Shown here: one piece after another, positions 53,413-63,552 of the stretch | Layout of the letters: every line of letters starts with the position of its first letter | Numbering within the stretch: position 1 is the first letter of the stretch | Notes under the pieces: model-generated | Told to the model about the DNA's origin: nothing | Database searches by the model: none | The model's input: the letters and a program-made list of their open reading frames with translations, nothing else | Origin: Ferrimonas balearica | GTDB taxonomy: Bacteria; Pseudomonadota; Gammaproteobacteria; Enterobacterales; Shewanellaceae | NCBI RefSeq assembly: GCF_019802085.1 | Contig: NZ_JAHVHV010000003.1 | Coordinates: forward strand, 412,685 to 476,684 | Reading direction: 5' to 3' | DNA: 64,000 nt | Made by a program: the position numbers and the translations under genes

Positions 53413-54666
53413 TCAGGCGGGGCGGCCCAGTTGGCGCAGATCGGCGCCGGTGGGTTTTTGCATCGCCCGCAGTTCGAACTGGGGCAACACCGCCAGGGCG
53501 TGATCGAAGATGTCCGCCTGGATCCCCTCGTACACCGGCCAACGGGTGTCGTTGGTGAAGCAGTAGATCTCCAGCGGCAAGCCGTTTTCCGTCGGCGCCA
53601 GCTGACGCACCATCAGGGTCATCTGCTGATGGACACTGGGGTGATGCTGCAGGTAGGCCTGCAGATAGGCCCGAAAACAGCCCAGGTTGGTCAGGCGGCG
53701 GCCGTTGGCCGGCTGCTCCAGGTGGGGGATGGCGGCGTTGGCCTCCGCCAGCTCGGCGTGCTTGCTGGCCAGATGGGGCCGCAGGGTGTCGATCTGCCCC
53801 AGACGTGCCTCAAGCCCCGAGTCGAGAAACCGCACCGAGTGGAGGTCCAGCAGCAGGGCCCGCTTGATGCGCCGGCCACCGGACTCCTGCATGCCACGCC
53901 AGTTGCGGAAGGCGTCGGAGACCATGGCGTGGGCCGGGATCATGGTGATGGTCTTGTCCCAGTTCTGCACCTTGACCGTGGTCAGGCTGACCTCGATCAC
54001 CTCGCCGTCGGCACCGTACTTGTCCATCTGCACCCAGTCACCGCGGCTGACCATGCGGTTGGCCGACAGCTGGATCCCGGCGACGAAGCCGAGGATGGTG
54101 TCGCGAAACACCAACAGCAGCAAACCGGTGGCCACACCCAAGCCGGACAACAGGTAGACCGGCGATTTGTCCAGCAGCACCGAGACAAAGAGGATGGCGG
54201 CAACGATAAAGAGGAACAGCTTGCCCAGCTGGACGAAGCTTTGCACCGGCAAGCGCCGACTGATGGGGCTCTGGTGGGCCACCGCCTGCACCGTGTCGAG
54301 CACCGCGAACACCAGACGCACCACCGCCACCAGGATCGCCAGCTCCAGCACCAGGGTGGCCACTCGGTCCCACCAGGGCCAGGCGGCGAACACCAGGGGG
54401 GTGAAGAGATCCAGCACCACCAGCGGCACGATGGAGGCCACCTTGGACACCACCTTGTACTGCTTGAAGGGGCCGGCCCAGGGGCCCGGCAGGCGATCGC
54501 CCAGGCTGGTCACCCCCTTCTCCGCCACCCGCCGGAACAGGGCGTAGCCCAACCAGGCCAGCAGCAGCGCCACCACCGCCAGCACCACGAAGGTTTGCCA
54601 GTCACTGCCGGCCACCGGTAAGCCCCACTGCTGCAGCAGTTCGGACAAACGATGACGCAGCCCCAC
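53413..54666 (-). CDS. MscS-family mechanosensitive channel, YbdG/MscM-like
   Basis: This 417-residue inner-membrane protein opens under membrane tension. Five hydrophobic helices fill about residues 20-185. The MscS pore-lining and beta-domain region (about 175-300) includes GLGVATGLLLLVFRDTILGFVAGIQLSANRMVSRGDWVQM, YGADGEVIEVSLTTVKVQNWDKTITMIP and GGRRIKRALLLD. These match E. coli YbdG closely and the length agrees (415). No ATG fits; GTG 54666 is chosen, with TTG 54684 an alternative giving 423 residues. Confidence 0.9.
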   Translation of the reverse strand: MGLRHRLSELLQQWGLPVAGSDWQTFVVLAVVALLLAWLGYALFRRVAEKGVTSLGDRLPGPWAGPFKQYKVVSKVASIVPLVVLDLFTPLVFAAWPWWDRVATLVLELAILVAVVRLVFAVLDTVQAVAHQSPISRRLPVQSFVQLGKLFLFIVAAILFVSVLLDKSPVYLLSGLGVATGLLLLVFRDTILGFVAGIQLSANRMVSRGDWVQMDKYGADGEVIEVSLTTVKVQNWDKTITMIPAHAMVSDAFRNWRGMQESGGRRIKRALLLDLHSVRFLDSGLEARLGQIDTLRPHLASKHAELAEANAAIPHLEQPANGRRLTNLGCFRAYLQAYLQHHPSVHQQMTLMVRQLAPTENGLPLEIYCFTNDTRWPVYEGIQADIFDHALAVLPQFELRAMQKPTGADLRQLGRPA

Positions 54667-54750
54667 TCGGATCTCGGTTTCCAAAATTGGTGTCTCTATC
54701 AGGATTAACAACGTTCTACAGCATACTCCAGCCTGAGAGTCGGGCAAGAA

Positions 54751-54775
54751 AAACCCCCGCCGGAGCGGGGGTTTT
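54751..54775 (-). terminator. Terminator of the hut operon
   Basis: On the minus strand AAACCCCCGC / GCGGGGGTTT forms a perfect stem followed by TTTTTC, about 15 bases after the hutH stop. It could also act on the plus strand. Confidence 0.85.
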
Positions 54776-54790
54776 GGGTCGGGGCGTGCC

Positions 54791-56329
54791 TCAGAACGAG
54801 GGCAGCAGGGCCGGCGGCACCAGGGCGTTGTAGCGGGCCGAGGCCAGCAGGGCCGTGGCCTTGTCGATGTCCGGGGCAAAGAAGCGGTCCTGGTCATAGA
54901 AGGCCACCACTTCCCGCAGCTGGGCCTTGGCGGACTCCACCGAGGCGCTGGCCTTGAGGGGGGCGCGGAAATCCAGCCCCTGACAGGCCGCCAGCAGCTC
55001 CACCGCCAGGACGCCGCGACTGTTGGCCGCCATCTCCCGCAGTCGGCGGGCGGCAAAGGTGGCCATGGAGACGTGATCCTCCTGGTTGGCGGAGGTGGGC
55101 AGGCTGTCCACCGAGGCCGGATGGGCCAGGGATTTGTTCTCACTGGCCAGGGCCGCGGCGGTGACCTGGGCAATCATAAAGCCGGAGTTCACCCCGCCGT
55201 TGTCCACCAGAAACGCCGGCAGGCCGGAGAGGTGGCGGTCGATGAGCAGGGCGATGCGGCGCTCTGCCAGGGCCCCAATCTCGCTGATCGCCAGCGCCAG
55301 GTTGTCGGCGGCCATCGCCACCGGCTCGGCGTGGAAGTTGCCGCCGGAGATGAAGTCCGCGCCCTCATCGGTGGGGAACACCAGCGGGTTGTCGGTCACC
55401 CCGTTGGACTCCACCAGCAGCACTTCGGCGGCCTGGCGGATCTGGGTCAGACAGGCGCCCATCACCTGGGGCTGGCAGCGCAGGGAGTAGGGGTCCTGCA
55501 CCTTGTCGCAGTTGGCGTGGCTGTCACCCAGCTCCGACTCCGGCCCCAGCAGGTGGCGGAAAGTGGCGGCGGCGTCGATCTGCCCCCGCTGGCCGCGCAC
55601 CTCGTGCACCCGGGGGTCGAAGGGGCGACGGCTGCCCAGGGCGGCCTCGACACTGATGGCGCCCACCACGGAACCGGCGGCCCAGAGATCTTCGGCGTGG
55701 AACAGCCCCTCCAGGGCCAGGGCGGTGGAGGCCTGGGTGCCGTTGAGCAGCGCCAGCCCCTCTTTGGCCGCCAGGGTCATCGGCTTGAGGCCGGCCTTGG
55801 CCAGGCCATCGGTGGCCCGGATCACCTGGCCGTGGTAGCGCACCTCGCCCTCACCCAGCAGTGGCAGCACCATGTGGGACAGGGGCGCCAGATCCCCGGA
55901 GGCGCCCACCGAGCCCTTCTCCGGGACAATGGGATAGACCCCGGCGTTGACCAGGGCGATCAGCGCGTCGATTACCTGGCGGCGAATGCCGGAGAAGCCG
56001 CGGGCCAGGGAGTTGATCTTGAGCACCATCATCAGGCGCACCGTGGCGTCGCTCATCGGCTCGCCGGTGCCGGCGGCGTGGGAGAGGACGATGGAGCGTT
56101 GCAGCAGTTCCAGGTCCTCCTTGGCGATGCGGGTGTTGGCCAGCAGGCCGAAACCGGTGTTGATGCCGTAGACCACCTGGTCGCGCTCGATCACCTGGGC
56201 CACCGCGGCGGCGCTGGCGTCGATGGCGGGGTAGGCGGCCTCATCCAGGCTCAGGGTCACGCCGTCGCGGCTGACCGCCCGCAGTTGGGCCAGGGTCAAC
56301 TGGCCCGGGTTCAGCGTCAGTTTCAACAT
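54791..56329 (-). CDS. hutH: Histidine ammonia-lyase
   Basis: HutH removes ammonia from histidine to give urocanate, the first step of histidine use as carbon and nitrogen source. The 512 residues contain the MIO-forming tripeptide in [15 protein letters not shown] (near residue 143), built from Ala-Ser-Gly. It also has [12 protein letters not shown] and the [14 protein letters not shown] segment. The ATG at 56329 overlaps the hutU stop codon by one base; a GTG one codon upstream is possible. The operon reads hutC-hutU-hutH on the minus strand. Confidence 0.97.
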   Translation of the reverse strand: MLKLTLNPGQLTLAQLRAVSRDGVTLSLDEAAYPAIDASAAAVAQVIERDQVVYGINTGFGLLANTRIAKEDLELLQRSIVLSHAAGTGEPMSDATVRLMMVLKINSLARGFSGIRRQVIDALIALVNAGVYPIVPEKGSVGASGDLAPLSHMVLPLLGEGEVRYHGQVIRATDGLAKAGLKPMTLAAKEGLALLNGTQASTALALEGLFHAEDLWAAGSVVGAISVEAALGSRRPFDPRVHEVRGQRGQIDAAATFRHLLGPESELGDSHANCDKVQDPYSLRCQPQVMGACLTQIRQAAEVLLVESNGVTDNPLVFPTDEGADFISGGNFHAEPVAMAADNLALAISEIGALAERRIALLIDRHLSGLPAFLVDNGGVNSGFMIAQVTAAALASENKSLAHPASVDSLPTSANQEDHVSMATFAARRLREMAANSRGVLAVELLAACQGLDFRAPLKASASVESAKAQLREVVAFYDQDRFFAPDIDKATALLASARYNALVPPALLPSF

Positions 56330-58008
56330 CACTTGTCCCCCAGCATCGGCAGGTCCAGCCCCTGCTCTTTGGCGCAGTCCTGGGCAATCTCGTAGCCGGC
56401 GTCGGCGTGGCGCATGACGCCGGTGGCCGGGTCATTCCACAGCACCCGGGCGACGCGCTTGGCCGCCGCCTCGGTGCCATCACAGCAGATCACCACACCG
56501 GAGTGCTGGGAGAAGCCCATGCCCACGCCGCCGCCATGGTGCAGGCTGACCCAGGTGGCGCCGCCGGCGGTGTTGAGCAGGGCGTTGAGCAGCGGCCAGT
56601 CGGAGACGGCGTCGGAGCCGTCCTTCATGCTCTCGGTCTCCCGGTTGGGGGAGGCCACGGAGCCCGAATCCAGGTGATCGCGACCGATCACCACCGGGCC
56701 CTTGAGTTCGCCGTTTTTCACCATCTCGTTGAAGGCGGCGCCGAGGCGGGCACGGTCTTTCAGGCCCACCCAGCAGATCCGCGCCGGCAGGCCCTGGAAC
56801 TGGATCCGCTCCCGGGCCATGTCCAGCCAGTTGTGCAGGTGCGGGTCGTCGGGGATCAGCTCCTTCACCTTCTGATCGGTCTTGTAGATGTCCTCGGGAT
56901 CGCCGGACAGGGCCACCCAGCGGAAGGGGCCCACCCCTTCGCAGAACAGCGGTCGGATGTAGGCGGGGACGAAGCCGGGGAAGTCGAAGGCGTTCTGCAC
57001 CCCCTCCTCGAACGCCATTTGGCGGATGTTGTTGCCGTAATCCAGGGTGGCGCCACCGCGCTCCTGCAGGGTCAGCATCGCCTGCACCTGCACCGCCATG
57101 GAGGCCTTGGCGGCGGACACCACCGCCTGAGGATCGGACTCGCGCTTGGCCTTGGCCTCTTCCAGGGTCCAGCCCTGGGGCAGGTAGCCGTTGAGGGGGT
57201 CATGGGCGGAGGTCTGATCGGTCACCACATCCGGGGTGATCCCCCGGGCCACCAGCTCGGCAAAGACGTCGGCGGCGTTGCCCAGCAGACCCACGGAGAT
57301 CGCCTGACCGGTCTCCACTGCGTCGTTGATCATCGCCAGGGCCTCATCGAGGGTGGTGGCTTTCTTGTCCACGTAGCCGGTGCGCAGGCGGAAATCGATG
57401 CGGGTCTCGTCGCACTCCACCGCCAGGCAGGCAAAGCCGGCCATGGTGGCCGCCAGGGGCTGGGCGCCGCCCATGCCGCCGAGGCCGCCGGTAAGGATCC
57501 AGCGGCCCTTGGCCACGCCATCGAAATGCTGCTTGGCCACCGCGACGAAGGTTTCGTAAGTGCCCTGGACGATGCCCTGGCTGCCGATGTAGATCCAGGA
57601 GCCGGCGGTCATCTGGCCGTACATCGCCAGGCCCAGCTTATCCAGCTCGTTGAAGTGGTCCCAGTTGGCCCAGTGGGGCACCAGGTTGGAGTTGGCGATC
57701 AGCACCCGGGGAGCATCCGCATGGGTCTTGAACACCCCCACAGGTTTGCCGGATTGCACCAGCAGGGTTTCGTCCTCCTCCAGGCGCTGGAGGGTTTCGA
57801 TGATCTTGTCGAAGCAGGGCCAGTCCCGCGCGGCACGGCCGATGCCGCCGTACACCACCAGATCTTCCGGCCGCTCGGCCACGTCCGGATCCAAGTTGTT
57901 CATCAGCATGCGCAGGGGCGCTTCGGTCAGCCAGCTCTTGGCGGACAGTTCGGTGCCTCGGGGGGCGCGGATCACCCGGCTGGGGTCGTGACGCTTATCC
58001 ACACTCAT
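56329..58008 (-). CDS. hutU: Urocanate hydratase
   Basis: HutU converts urocanate to imidazolone propionate using tightly bound NAD. The 559-residue protein has [28 protein letters not shown] at the N-terminus, [16 protein letters not shown] (NAD site, near 175), and [20 protein letters not shown]. Length equals the family norm (about 555). ATG 58008 has AAGGAAG at the right distance; ATG 58011 is one codon longer. It follows hutC by 10 bases. Confidence 0.97.
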   Translation of the reverse strand: MSVDKRHDPSRVIRAPRGTELSAKSWLTEAPLRMLMNNLDPDVAERPEDLVVYGGIGRAARDWPCFDKIIETLQRLEEDETLLVQSGKPVGVFKTHADAPRVLIANSNLVPHWANWDHFNELDKLGLAMYGQMTAGSWIYIGSQGIVQGTYETFVAVAKQHFDGVAKGRWILTGGLGGMGGAQPLAATMAGFACLAVECDETRIDFRLRTGYVDKKATTLDEALAMINDAVETGQAISVGLLGNAADVFAELVARGITPDVVTDQTSAHDPLNGYLPQGWTLEEAKAKRESDPQAVVSAAKASMAVQVQAMLTLQERGGATLDYGNNIRQMAFEEGVQNAFDFPGFVPAYIRPLFCEGVGPFRWVALSGDPEDIYKTDQKVKELIPDDPHLHNWLDMARERIQFQGLPARICWVGLKDRARLGAAFNEMVKNGELKGPVVIGRDHLDSGSVASPNRETESMKDGSDAVSDWPLLNALLNTAGGATWVSLHHGGGVGMGFSQHSGVVICCDGTEAAAKRVARVLWNDPATGVMRHADAGYEIAQDCAKEQGLDLPMLGDK

Positions 58009-58018
58009 CATTACTTCC

Positions 58019-58732
58019 TTATCGTGATGTTGATTCAACCATCAGGTGGCCACCGAGCCGGAATCGGCTTCCCGGGTGCAGCAACCTGGCGTAACTCACC
58101 ACCCCCTGGGAGGACCAGGTGCGGCGACAGATCTGAAGACAGGGTTCGGGGGTGGCCAGGGCCAGCAGGCGCTGCTGCACCTCGCTGGGGGCCACCGCTT
58201 CCACCAGGTGGTGGGCCTGGGTCAGGGGGGCCACCTGGGAGAGGTATTCGTGGGGAGTTTGGCGGTCAAACCCCTGGGCCAGGTAGTCCGGCACCAGGGC
58301 GGGATTGACGTAGCGGTCTTCCAACTGCACCGGCTGACCGTTCTCCTGGTGCAGCAGGCAGGAGCGGAAGATGGCGCTGCCGTTGGGCACCGACAGGGCG
58401 ATGGCCACCTCGGCTTCCGCCGCCACCTGCTTGAGCAGCAGCAGCTGGGCGCTGTGCTGGTGGCCCCGCTCACGGATCTCCTCGGCGATGTTGCGGATCG
58501 CCATCATGCTGCCCTGGGACTTGAAGGGCGCCACGAAGGTGCCCAGCCCCTGGCTGCGCACCAGCACCCCTTGCTCCACCAGCTCGGTCAGGGCCCGGCG
58601 GGCGGTCATCCGGCTGCAGCCAAACCGCTCTGCCAGGGCGTTCTCCGAGGGCACCTGCTGGTGCTCCCGCCACTGTCCCTGCTCGATTTCGCTGCTGATG
58701 GCCCGCTTGATGGCCTCGAATTTCGGGATCAC
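58019..58732 (-). CDS. hutC: Histidine utilization repressor HutC (GntR family)
   Basis: HutC represses hut genes; urocanate is the usual inducer. The 237 residues comprise a GntR winged helix (about 1-70; [42 protein letters not shown]) and a C-terminal UTRA ligand domain (about 90-235; [27 protein letters not shown]). It is the first gene of the minus-strand hut operon and begins about 60 bases from the operator-like palindrome at 58783-58794. GTG start. Confidence 0.96.
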   Translation of the reverse strand: MIPKFEAIKRAISSEIEQGQWREHQQVPSENALAERFGCSRMTARRALTELVEQGVLVRSQGLGTFVAPFKSQGSMMAIRNIAEEIRERGHQHSAQLLLLKQVAAEAEVAIALSVPNGSAIFRSCLLHQENGQPVQLEDRYVNPALVPDYLAQGFDRQTPHEYLSQVAPLTQAHHLVEAVAPSEVQQRLLALATPEPCLQICRRTWSSQGVVSYARLLHPGSRFRLGGHLMVESTSR

Positions 58733-58782
58733 CCCGCCGCTCCTGTTTGGCTCATTGTGGTTATCACCATGTCACACCAAGG

Positions 58783-58794
58783 TTGTATATACAA
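58783..58794. promoter_or_regulatory. Probable HutC operator
   Basis: TTGTATATACAA is a perfect 12-base palindrome midway between the divergent hutC and hutI starts. It contains the TGTATATACA core reported for HutC sites. One site could control both directions. Confidence 0.8.
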
Positions 58795-58843
58795 GAATAT
58801 ACCGCCACAATGACCCAACACGTCAGGCAAAGGAGAACGCACA

Positions 58844-60073
58844 ATGGAGTGGGACCAACTGTGGATCGAGGTCAATCTGGCCACCCTGGATCCGGCCCAG
58901 CCCGGCGCCTACGGCGCCATCGAGGATGGCGCCGTGGCGATCAAGGACGGCAAGATCGCCTGGGTCGGCCCCCGCAGTGCGCTACCGGAGTTCGATCCCC
59001 TGTCGATGCCGGTCTACCGCGGCCACGGCGGCTGGCTCACCCCAGGCCTCATCGACTGCCACACCCACCTGCTGTTTGGCGGCACCCGGGCGGCAGAGTT
59101 TGAGCAGCGCCTGCAGGGGGCCAGCTACGAGTCCATCGCCAAGGCCGGTGGCGGGATCCTCTCCACGGTGCGGGCCACCCGGGCGGCGGATGAGGAAACG
59201 TTGTTTCAGGGGGGCCGCAAACGGCTCAACAGCCTGCTGCGCGAAGGGGTCACCACGGTGGAGATCAAGTCCGGCTATGGCCTGGACCTGGAAACCGAAT
59301 CCCGGATGCTGCAGGTGGCCCGCCAGCTGGGGGCGATGCACCCGGTGGAGGTGGTGACCACCTTCCTCGGCGCGCACGCCCTGCCGGAAGCCTACAAGGG
59401 CAACGCCCAAGGCTACGTTCAGGAGGTGATCGAGCGGCATCTGCCCGCCATCGCCGAGGCGGGGCTGGCGGACGCCGTGGACGTGTTTTGCGAGAACATC
59501 GCCTTTGACCTGGACCAGACCGAAGCGGTGTTCCAGGCCGCCAAGGCCCACGGCCTGCCGGTCAAGCTGCACGCCGAGCAGCTCTCCAACATGGGGGGCT
59601 CGGCGCTGGCGGCCCGCTACCAGGCTCTGTCGGTGGATCACCTGGAGTGTCTGGACGAGGCCGGGGTCAAGGCGATCGCCGAGTCCGGCACCGTGGCGGT
59701 GCTGCTGCCCGGCGCCTTCTACTACCTGCGGGAGACCCGCCTGCCACCGCTGGAGCTGCTGCGTCAGTATCGAGTGCCCATGGCCCTGGCCTCCGACTTC
59801 AACCCGGGCAGCTCGCCCCTGTGCTCGACGCTGTTGATGCTCAATATGGGCTGCACCCTGTTCGGCTTGACCCCGGAGGAGGCGCTGGCCGGGGTGACCC
59901 GTCACGCGGCCCAGGCCCTGGGCCTGCAGGAGCGGGTGGGGCAGCTTAAGGTGGGGATGGAAGCGGATCTGGTGCTCTGGGAGATCGGCCATCCGGCGGA
60001 GCTCGCCTGGCAGTATGGCTGCAACCCCTGCCGTGAGGTGATGAAGCACGGTCAGCTGGTGACCCTGAGGTAA
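58844..60073 (+). CDS. hutI: Imidazolonepropionase
   Basis: HutI hydrolyses imidazolone propionate to formimino-glutamate. The 409-residue amidohydrolase has the metal-binding [11 protein letters not shown] (near residue 67). It also has [13 protein letters not shown] (near 140), HAEQLSN (near 243), the SVDHLE motif and [10 protein letters not shown] (near 320). It is the only hut gene on the plus strand and is divergent from hutCUH. A formiminoglutamase gene (hutG/hutF) is not in the window. Confidence 0.97.
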   Translation: MEWDQLWIEVNLATLDPAQPGAYGAIEDGAVAIKDGKIAWVGPRSALPEFDPLSMPVYRGHGGWLTPGLIDCHTHLLFGGTRAAEFEQRLQGASYESIAKAGGGILSTVRATRAADEETLFQGGRKRLNSLLREGVTTVEIKSGYGLDLETESRMLQVARQLGAMHPVEVVTTFLGAHALPEAYKGNAQGYVQEVIERHLPAIAEAGLADAVDVFCENIAFDLDQTEAVFQAAKAHGLPVKLHAEQLSNMGGSALAARYQALSVDHLECLDEAGVKAIAESGTVAVLLPGAFYYLRETRLPPLELLRQYRVPMALASDFNPGSSPLCSTLLMLNMGCTLFGLTPEEALAGVTRHAAQALGLQERVGQLKVGMEADLVLWEIGHPAELAWQYGCNPCREVMKHGQLVTLR

Positions 60074-60155
60074 CCCCAGAGCCCGGTTTTGCTGGCATCG
60101 CCGGGGGCCCAGGGCTACTATCAACCGGAATTACAATCACGACCGAAGAGGACGT

Positions 60156-60833
60156 ATGGGAGTGCAAGCCATCATCGTGGATACCGCTGGGACCACGACC
60201 GATTTCCATTTTATCAAGGACACGCTCTTCACCTATTCCGCCGATGCCCTGCCGGCATTCCTGGCGGAAAAACAGAATGATTTTGCCGTCAGCAATCTGC
60301 TGGAGGATCTGCGCAGCCACGCCGGCGAGCCCCAGGCCGACCTGGACCGCCTGGTGGTGCTGATGCGCGAGTGGATCGAGCAGGACAAGAAGATCACCGC
60401 CCTCAAGACCCTGCAGGGGCTGGTGTGGAAACAGGGCTACCTCGGTGGGGCCTTCCAGGGCCACGTCTACGCCGACGCCGCCGAGGCCCTGAAGAGCTGG
60501 AAAACCCAGGGCAAGCGCCTCTACAGCTACTCCTCCAGCTCCGCCGATGCCCAGGACCTGCTGTTCAAGCACAGCGACCAGGGGGACCTAAGCGGCCTGT
60601 TCTACGGCCACTTCGACACCAGCCTGGGACAGAAGAAGACCGTCCAGGCCTACAAGAACATCCTCAACGTGGTGAGCCTCTGGCCCAAGCACGTGCTCTT
60701 TGTCTCCGACGACGTCGAGGAGCTTAACGCGGCACGGGAGGCGGGGCTGCGTACCTGCCAGGTGGTTCGAGGCCCCGGCGTGCGCCAGGGCAACCACAAC
60801 GTGGTGGACGATTTCAGCCAGTTGAAGCTGTGA
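60156..60833 (+). CDS. mtnC: Acireductone synthase (enolase-phosphatase E1) MtnC
   Basis: This 225-residue HAD-family enzyme of the methionine salvage pathway both enolises and dephosphorylates 2,3-diketo-5-methylthiopentyl-1-phosphate. Features are LKTLQGLVWKQGY, YSYSSSSADAQDLLF (HAD motif II-like Ser), FDTSLGQKK (motif III Lys) and VLFVSDDVEELNAA (motif IV). Motif I reads DTAGTT where DxEGTT is typical. The other mtn genes are not near. AAGAGGA precedes the ATG. Confidence 0.9.
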   Translation: MGVQAIIVDTAGTTTDFHFIKDTLFTYSADALPAFLAEKQNDFAVSNLLEDLRSHAGEPQADLDRLVVLMREWIEQDKKITALKTLQGLVWKQGYLGGAFQGHVYADAAEALKSWKTQGKRLYSYSSSSADAQDLLFKHSDQGDLSGLFYGHFDTSLGQKKTVQAYKNILNVVSLWPKHVLFVSDDVEELNAAREAGLRTCQVVRGPGVRQGNHNVVDDFSQLKL

Positions 60834-60846
60834 GGCCCACCGCATC

Positions 60847-61233
60847 ATGACTGCCCAAACCCGTACCCAATCCCTGCTGCGCTTCGGCCCGGCCATCGGC
60901 GGCGCCATTGTCGCGCTGGCCCTGTGGAACCTGTTGCAGAGTTTCTGGCAGTGGCCCGAGCTCACCCTGGCGTTGCGCCAGTTCCTAGGCGAAGCAGCCC
61001 CGGCCTGGCAGGTGAACCTCTCCACCCTGGGCTTGCTGCTGATGAACGCCCTCTGGCTGGGCTGTGGCCTGATCCTGGGGCTGTCGATGCTGCGTCAGCA
61101 GCGGCTGCACCCGGTGATCTACTACCTCTGCGCGGTGACCCTGCTATTCAGCGGCCTGCTGGCCAAGGCGCTGGCGGTGCTGGCGGTGGCCCACCGGTTG
61201 ATCCGGGATGCCGTGGGCGACGTGGTGAAGTGA
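60847..61233 (+). CDS. Small membrane protein of unknown function
   Basis: This 128-residue protein has three predicted helices (about residues 14-32, 58-80 and 88-118) and few charged residues outside them. I do not recognise the family. It starts 13 bases after the mtnC stop, so co-transcription is likely, but a link to methionine salvage is not implied by sequence. The start has a weak site. Confidence 0.65.
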   Translation: MTAQTRTQSLLRFGPAIGGAIVALALWNLLQSFWQWPELTLALRQFLGEAAPAWQVNLSTLGLLLMNALWLGCGLILGLSMLRQQRLHPVIYYLCAVTLLFSGLLAKALAVLAVAHRLIRDAVGDVVK

Positions 61234-61238
61234 ATCCA

Positions 61239-61262
61239 AAAGGGGCGCCGCAAGGCGCCCTG
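61239..61262 (-). terminator. Terminator of the thioesterase gene
   Basis: GGGCGCC / GGCGCCC stem with a TTGC loop; the minus strand continues CTTTTGG. The plus strand continues TGTCTT, so the minus direction is favoured. Confidence 0.65.
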
Positions 61263-61264
61263 TC

Positions 61265-61660
61265 TTATTGCGGCGCCAAGTGCGCCTCCAGCTGCTGGCG
61301 GATGGACTCCGGGATGGGGGCGGAGCGGTTGCTCTGGTAATCGAAGTGCACCATCACCGCCTTGCCCCGGGCGGTCACCTGGCCATCTTGCACCACCTGC
61401 TGCTCCACGTCGAAGGAGCTGCTGCCCAAGCGGGCGATGCGGGTCTCCACGGTGATCGGCTTGCCGTAATAGGTCTGGGCCAGGAAATCGACCTGGATGC
61501 TGGCCAGGATGAGGTTCCAGCGGCTCAGGTCCAACTGGGGCACAAAGAGTTCGAAGATGGGGGTGCGCCCCTCCTCGAACCAGACCGGGATCACCGTGTT
61601 GTTGATGTGGCCCAGTGCGTCGGTTTCCATAAACCGAGGGGCAAACTGCTGAGAAAACAT
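61265..61660 (-). CDS. Acyl-CoA thioesterase, 4-hydroxybenzoyl-CoA thioesterase (hot-dog) fold
   Basis: This 131-residue protein has the hot-dog thioesterase pattern: MFSQQFAPRFMETDALGHINNTVIPVWFEEGR holds the conserved Asp and the HINN segment (near residues 16-24), and VDFLAQTYYGKPITVETRI follows. The family hydrolyses acyl-CoA thioesters; chain length is unknown. ATG 61660 has AGGAGG upstream. It is separated from the upstream acyl-CoA ligase by a terminator, though both concern acyl-CoA. Confidence 0.88.
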   Translation of the reverse strand: MFSQQFAPRFMETDALGHINNTVIPVWFEEGRTPIFELFVPQLDLSRWNLILASIQVDFLAQTYYGKPITVETRIARLGSSSFDVEQQVVQDGQVTARGKAVMVHFDYQSNRSAPIPESIRQQLEAHLAPQ

Positions 61661-61693
61661 GTGGCCTCCTGCCAATTTCGATGGGGCTGTTAT

Positions 61694-61717
61694 AACAAAA
61701 AAGGCTCCCGCTGGGAG
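61694..61717 (-). terminator. Intrinsic terminator after the acyl-CoA ligase gene
   Basis: On the minus strand AGGCTCCC / GGGAGCCT with an AGC loop is followed by TTTTTTG. Confidence 0.85.
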
Positions 61718-61734
61718 CCTTTCTCGTTGTTGCC

Positions 61735-63552
61735 TTAGGCCTTGGCCGGGGCAACCTTTCGGTACATCGCCTCGATCTCTTTGGCGAAGCGGTTGTAGAT
61801 CACCTTGCGGCGCAGCTTCATGGTGGGGGTCAGTTCCCCGCGCTTCATGCAGAACTCACGGGGCAGCAGGGTGAACTGCTTGACCTGCTCGAAGCGGGCC
61901 AGCTCGGCCTGCACCGCCTTGAGGCGCTCCTCGAAGTGGGCTTTCACCGTGCTGTGATTCACCAGCTCCAGCTTGTCCTTGTACTGGATCCCCTTCTCAC
62001 GGGCCCAGTTTTCCAGCGCTTCGAAGGCCGGCACGATCAGGGCCGAAACGTAGTTGCGGGAGTCCGCCACGATGGCGATCTGCTCCACCAGCGGATCCCG
62101 GGCCACCATGCCCTCCACTCGCTGAGGCGCGATGTACTTGCCATTGGAGGTCTTCATCAGCTCCTTGATGCGATCGGTGATCAGCAGGCGACCCTGGGCG
62201 TCCAGGTAACCGCAGTCGCCGGTCTTCAGCCAGCCGTCCTCATCGAACACCTCGGCGGTGGCCTCAGGACGGTTGTAGTAGCCGCGCATCACGGTATCGC
62301 CCCGCACCAGGATCTCGTCGTTGGCGCCGATCTTCACCTCCACCTCCGGCAGGGCGCTGCCGTTGGTGCCGATGCCGATGGCCCCGGGGCGGTTGGCGGT
62401 CACGGTGGCGGTGGTTTCGGTCATGCCGAAGCCGCACAGCACCGTCAGACCCACGGACTGGAAGAACTCGTTGACCTTGGGGTCCAGCGCGGCACCGCCG
62501 GCGGGCATAAAGCGGATGCGACCGCCCAGGTTGGCGCGCACCTTGGACAGCACCAACTTGTCCGCCAGGGCCAGCTGAGCCTTGGACAGGGCCCCCAGGG
62601 CCGGGCCGCCCTGAGCGGCGTCGAAGCGCTTACGCCCCTGCTTCAGGGCCCACATAAAGAGACCACGCTTGTGCGCCGGCGCCTGCTCCAGCTTCTCCAT
62701 CACCGCGGAGTAGATCTTCTCGTACAGGCGAGGCACGGCGCACATCACGTGGGGGCGCACCTCGGCCAGGGCAGACTGCACCTGCATGGGATCCGCCAGG
62801 TAGGCGTTGGTGCCGCCCTGGGAGAGCACGTAAAGGCTCCAGCCGCGCTCAAACACGTGAGAGAGGGGCAGGAAGGCCAGGGAGACGTCGCCCTGACCGA
62901 AGGGGAGAAACTCGGCGTGCTGACGCACGGTGCTGGCGAAGTTGCGGTAATCCAGCATCACCCCTTTGGGCTCACCGGTGGTACCGGAGGTGTAGATCAG
63001 GGTCAGCAGGTCATCCAGGCTGCGCTCGGCCAGGCGACGCTCCAGCTCGGCCTGCTGATGGCCATGATCGGCCTCCAGCAGGTCGGAGAGGCGATGCACC
63101 GCAACCGTGGTCTCAGCCGGGGCCAGATCGTCCATCAGCACCAGGTGCTGGAGGCTGGGGCACTGGGGCACCATCAGCAGGGCCTTGTCCAGCTGCTCCT
63201 GGCCGGCCACGAACAGCACCTTGGCGCCAGCGTCGTTGATGATGTAGGCGGACTGCTCGTCGGTGTTGGTGGGGTAGATGGGGGCGATCACCGCGCGGCA
63301 CTGCATGCTGGCCACGTCGGCCAGGGTCCACTGGGGGCTGTTCTGGGCGAAGATCGCCACCTTGTCCTGCACCTCAACGCCCAGGCTCAACAGCGCACGG
63401 GACAGGGCGTCCCGCTGCTCGCCAAAGCGTTGCCAGGAGATGTCCTGCCACTGGTCACCCACCTGGTGGCGCAGCGCTGGCGCCTCCCCCAATTCGGCGG
63501 TGCGTTGACGCAGGATCTGAACCAGATGCAGTTGCTCTAATGACGGCTTCAC
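61735..63552 (-). CDS. Long-chain fatty-acid-CoA ligase (AMP-forming)
   Basis: This 605-residue enzyme activates fatty acids to acyl-CoA through acyl-AMP. The P-loop-like LIYTSGTTGEPKGVMLDYRN lies near residue 190. GFGMTETTA (motif IV, near 375), TGDCGYLDAQGRLLITDRIKELMKTSNGKYIAP (motif V to the hinge, near 455) and the C-terminal motif follow. It is the larger FAA1-type ligase, similar to Shewanella homologues and distinct from E. coli FadD in length. GTG start at 63552 with GGAGAG upstream. A perfect inverted repeat lies about 30 bases upstream. Confidence 0.92.
   Translation of the reverse strand: MKPSLEQLHLVQILRQRTAELGEAPALRHQVGDQWQDISWQRFGEQRDALSRALLSLGVEVQDKVAIFAQNSPQWTLADVASMQCRAVIAPIYPTNTDEQSAYIINDAGAKVLFVAGQEQLDKALLMVPQCPSLQHLVLMDDLAPAETTVAVHRLSDLLEADHGHQQAELERRLAERSLDDLLTLIYTSGTTGEPKGVMLDYRNFASTVRQHAEFLPFGQGDVSLAFLPLSHVFERGWSLYVLSQGGTNAYLADPMQVQSALAEVRPHVMCAVPRLYEKIYSAVMEKLEQAPAHKRGLFMWALKQGRKRFDAAQGGPALGALSKAQLALADKLVLSKVRANLGGRIRFMPAGGAALDPKVNEFFQSVGLTVLCGFGMTETTATVTANRPGAIGIGTNGSALPEVEVKIGANDEILVRGDTVMRGYYNRPEATAEVFDEDGWLKTGDCGYLDAQGRLLITDRIKELMKTSNGKYIAPQRVEGMVARDPLVEQIAIVADSRNYVSALIVPAFEALENWAREKGIQYKDKLELVNHSTVKAHFEERLKAVQAELARFEQVKQFTLLPREFCMKRGELTPTMKLRRKVIYNRFAKEIEAMYRKVAPAKA

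Noticed and set aside
56407..58308. 633-codon open frame antisense to hutU
   Set aside because: Same shadow pattern; hutU is unmistakable and fills the region.
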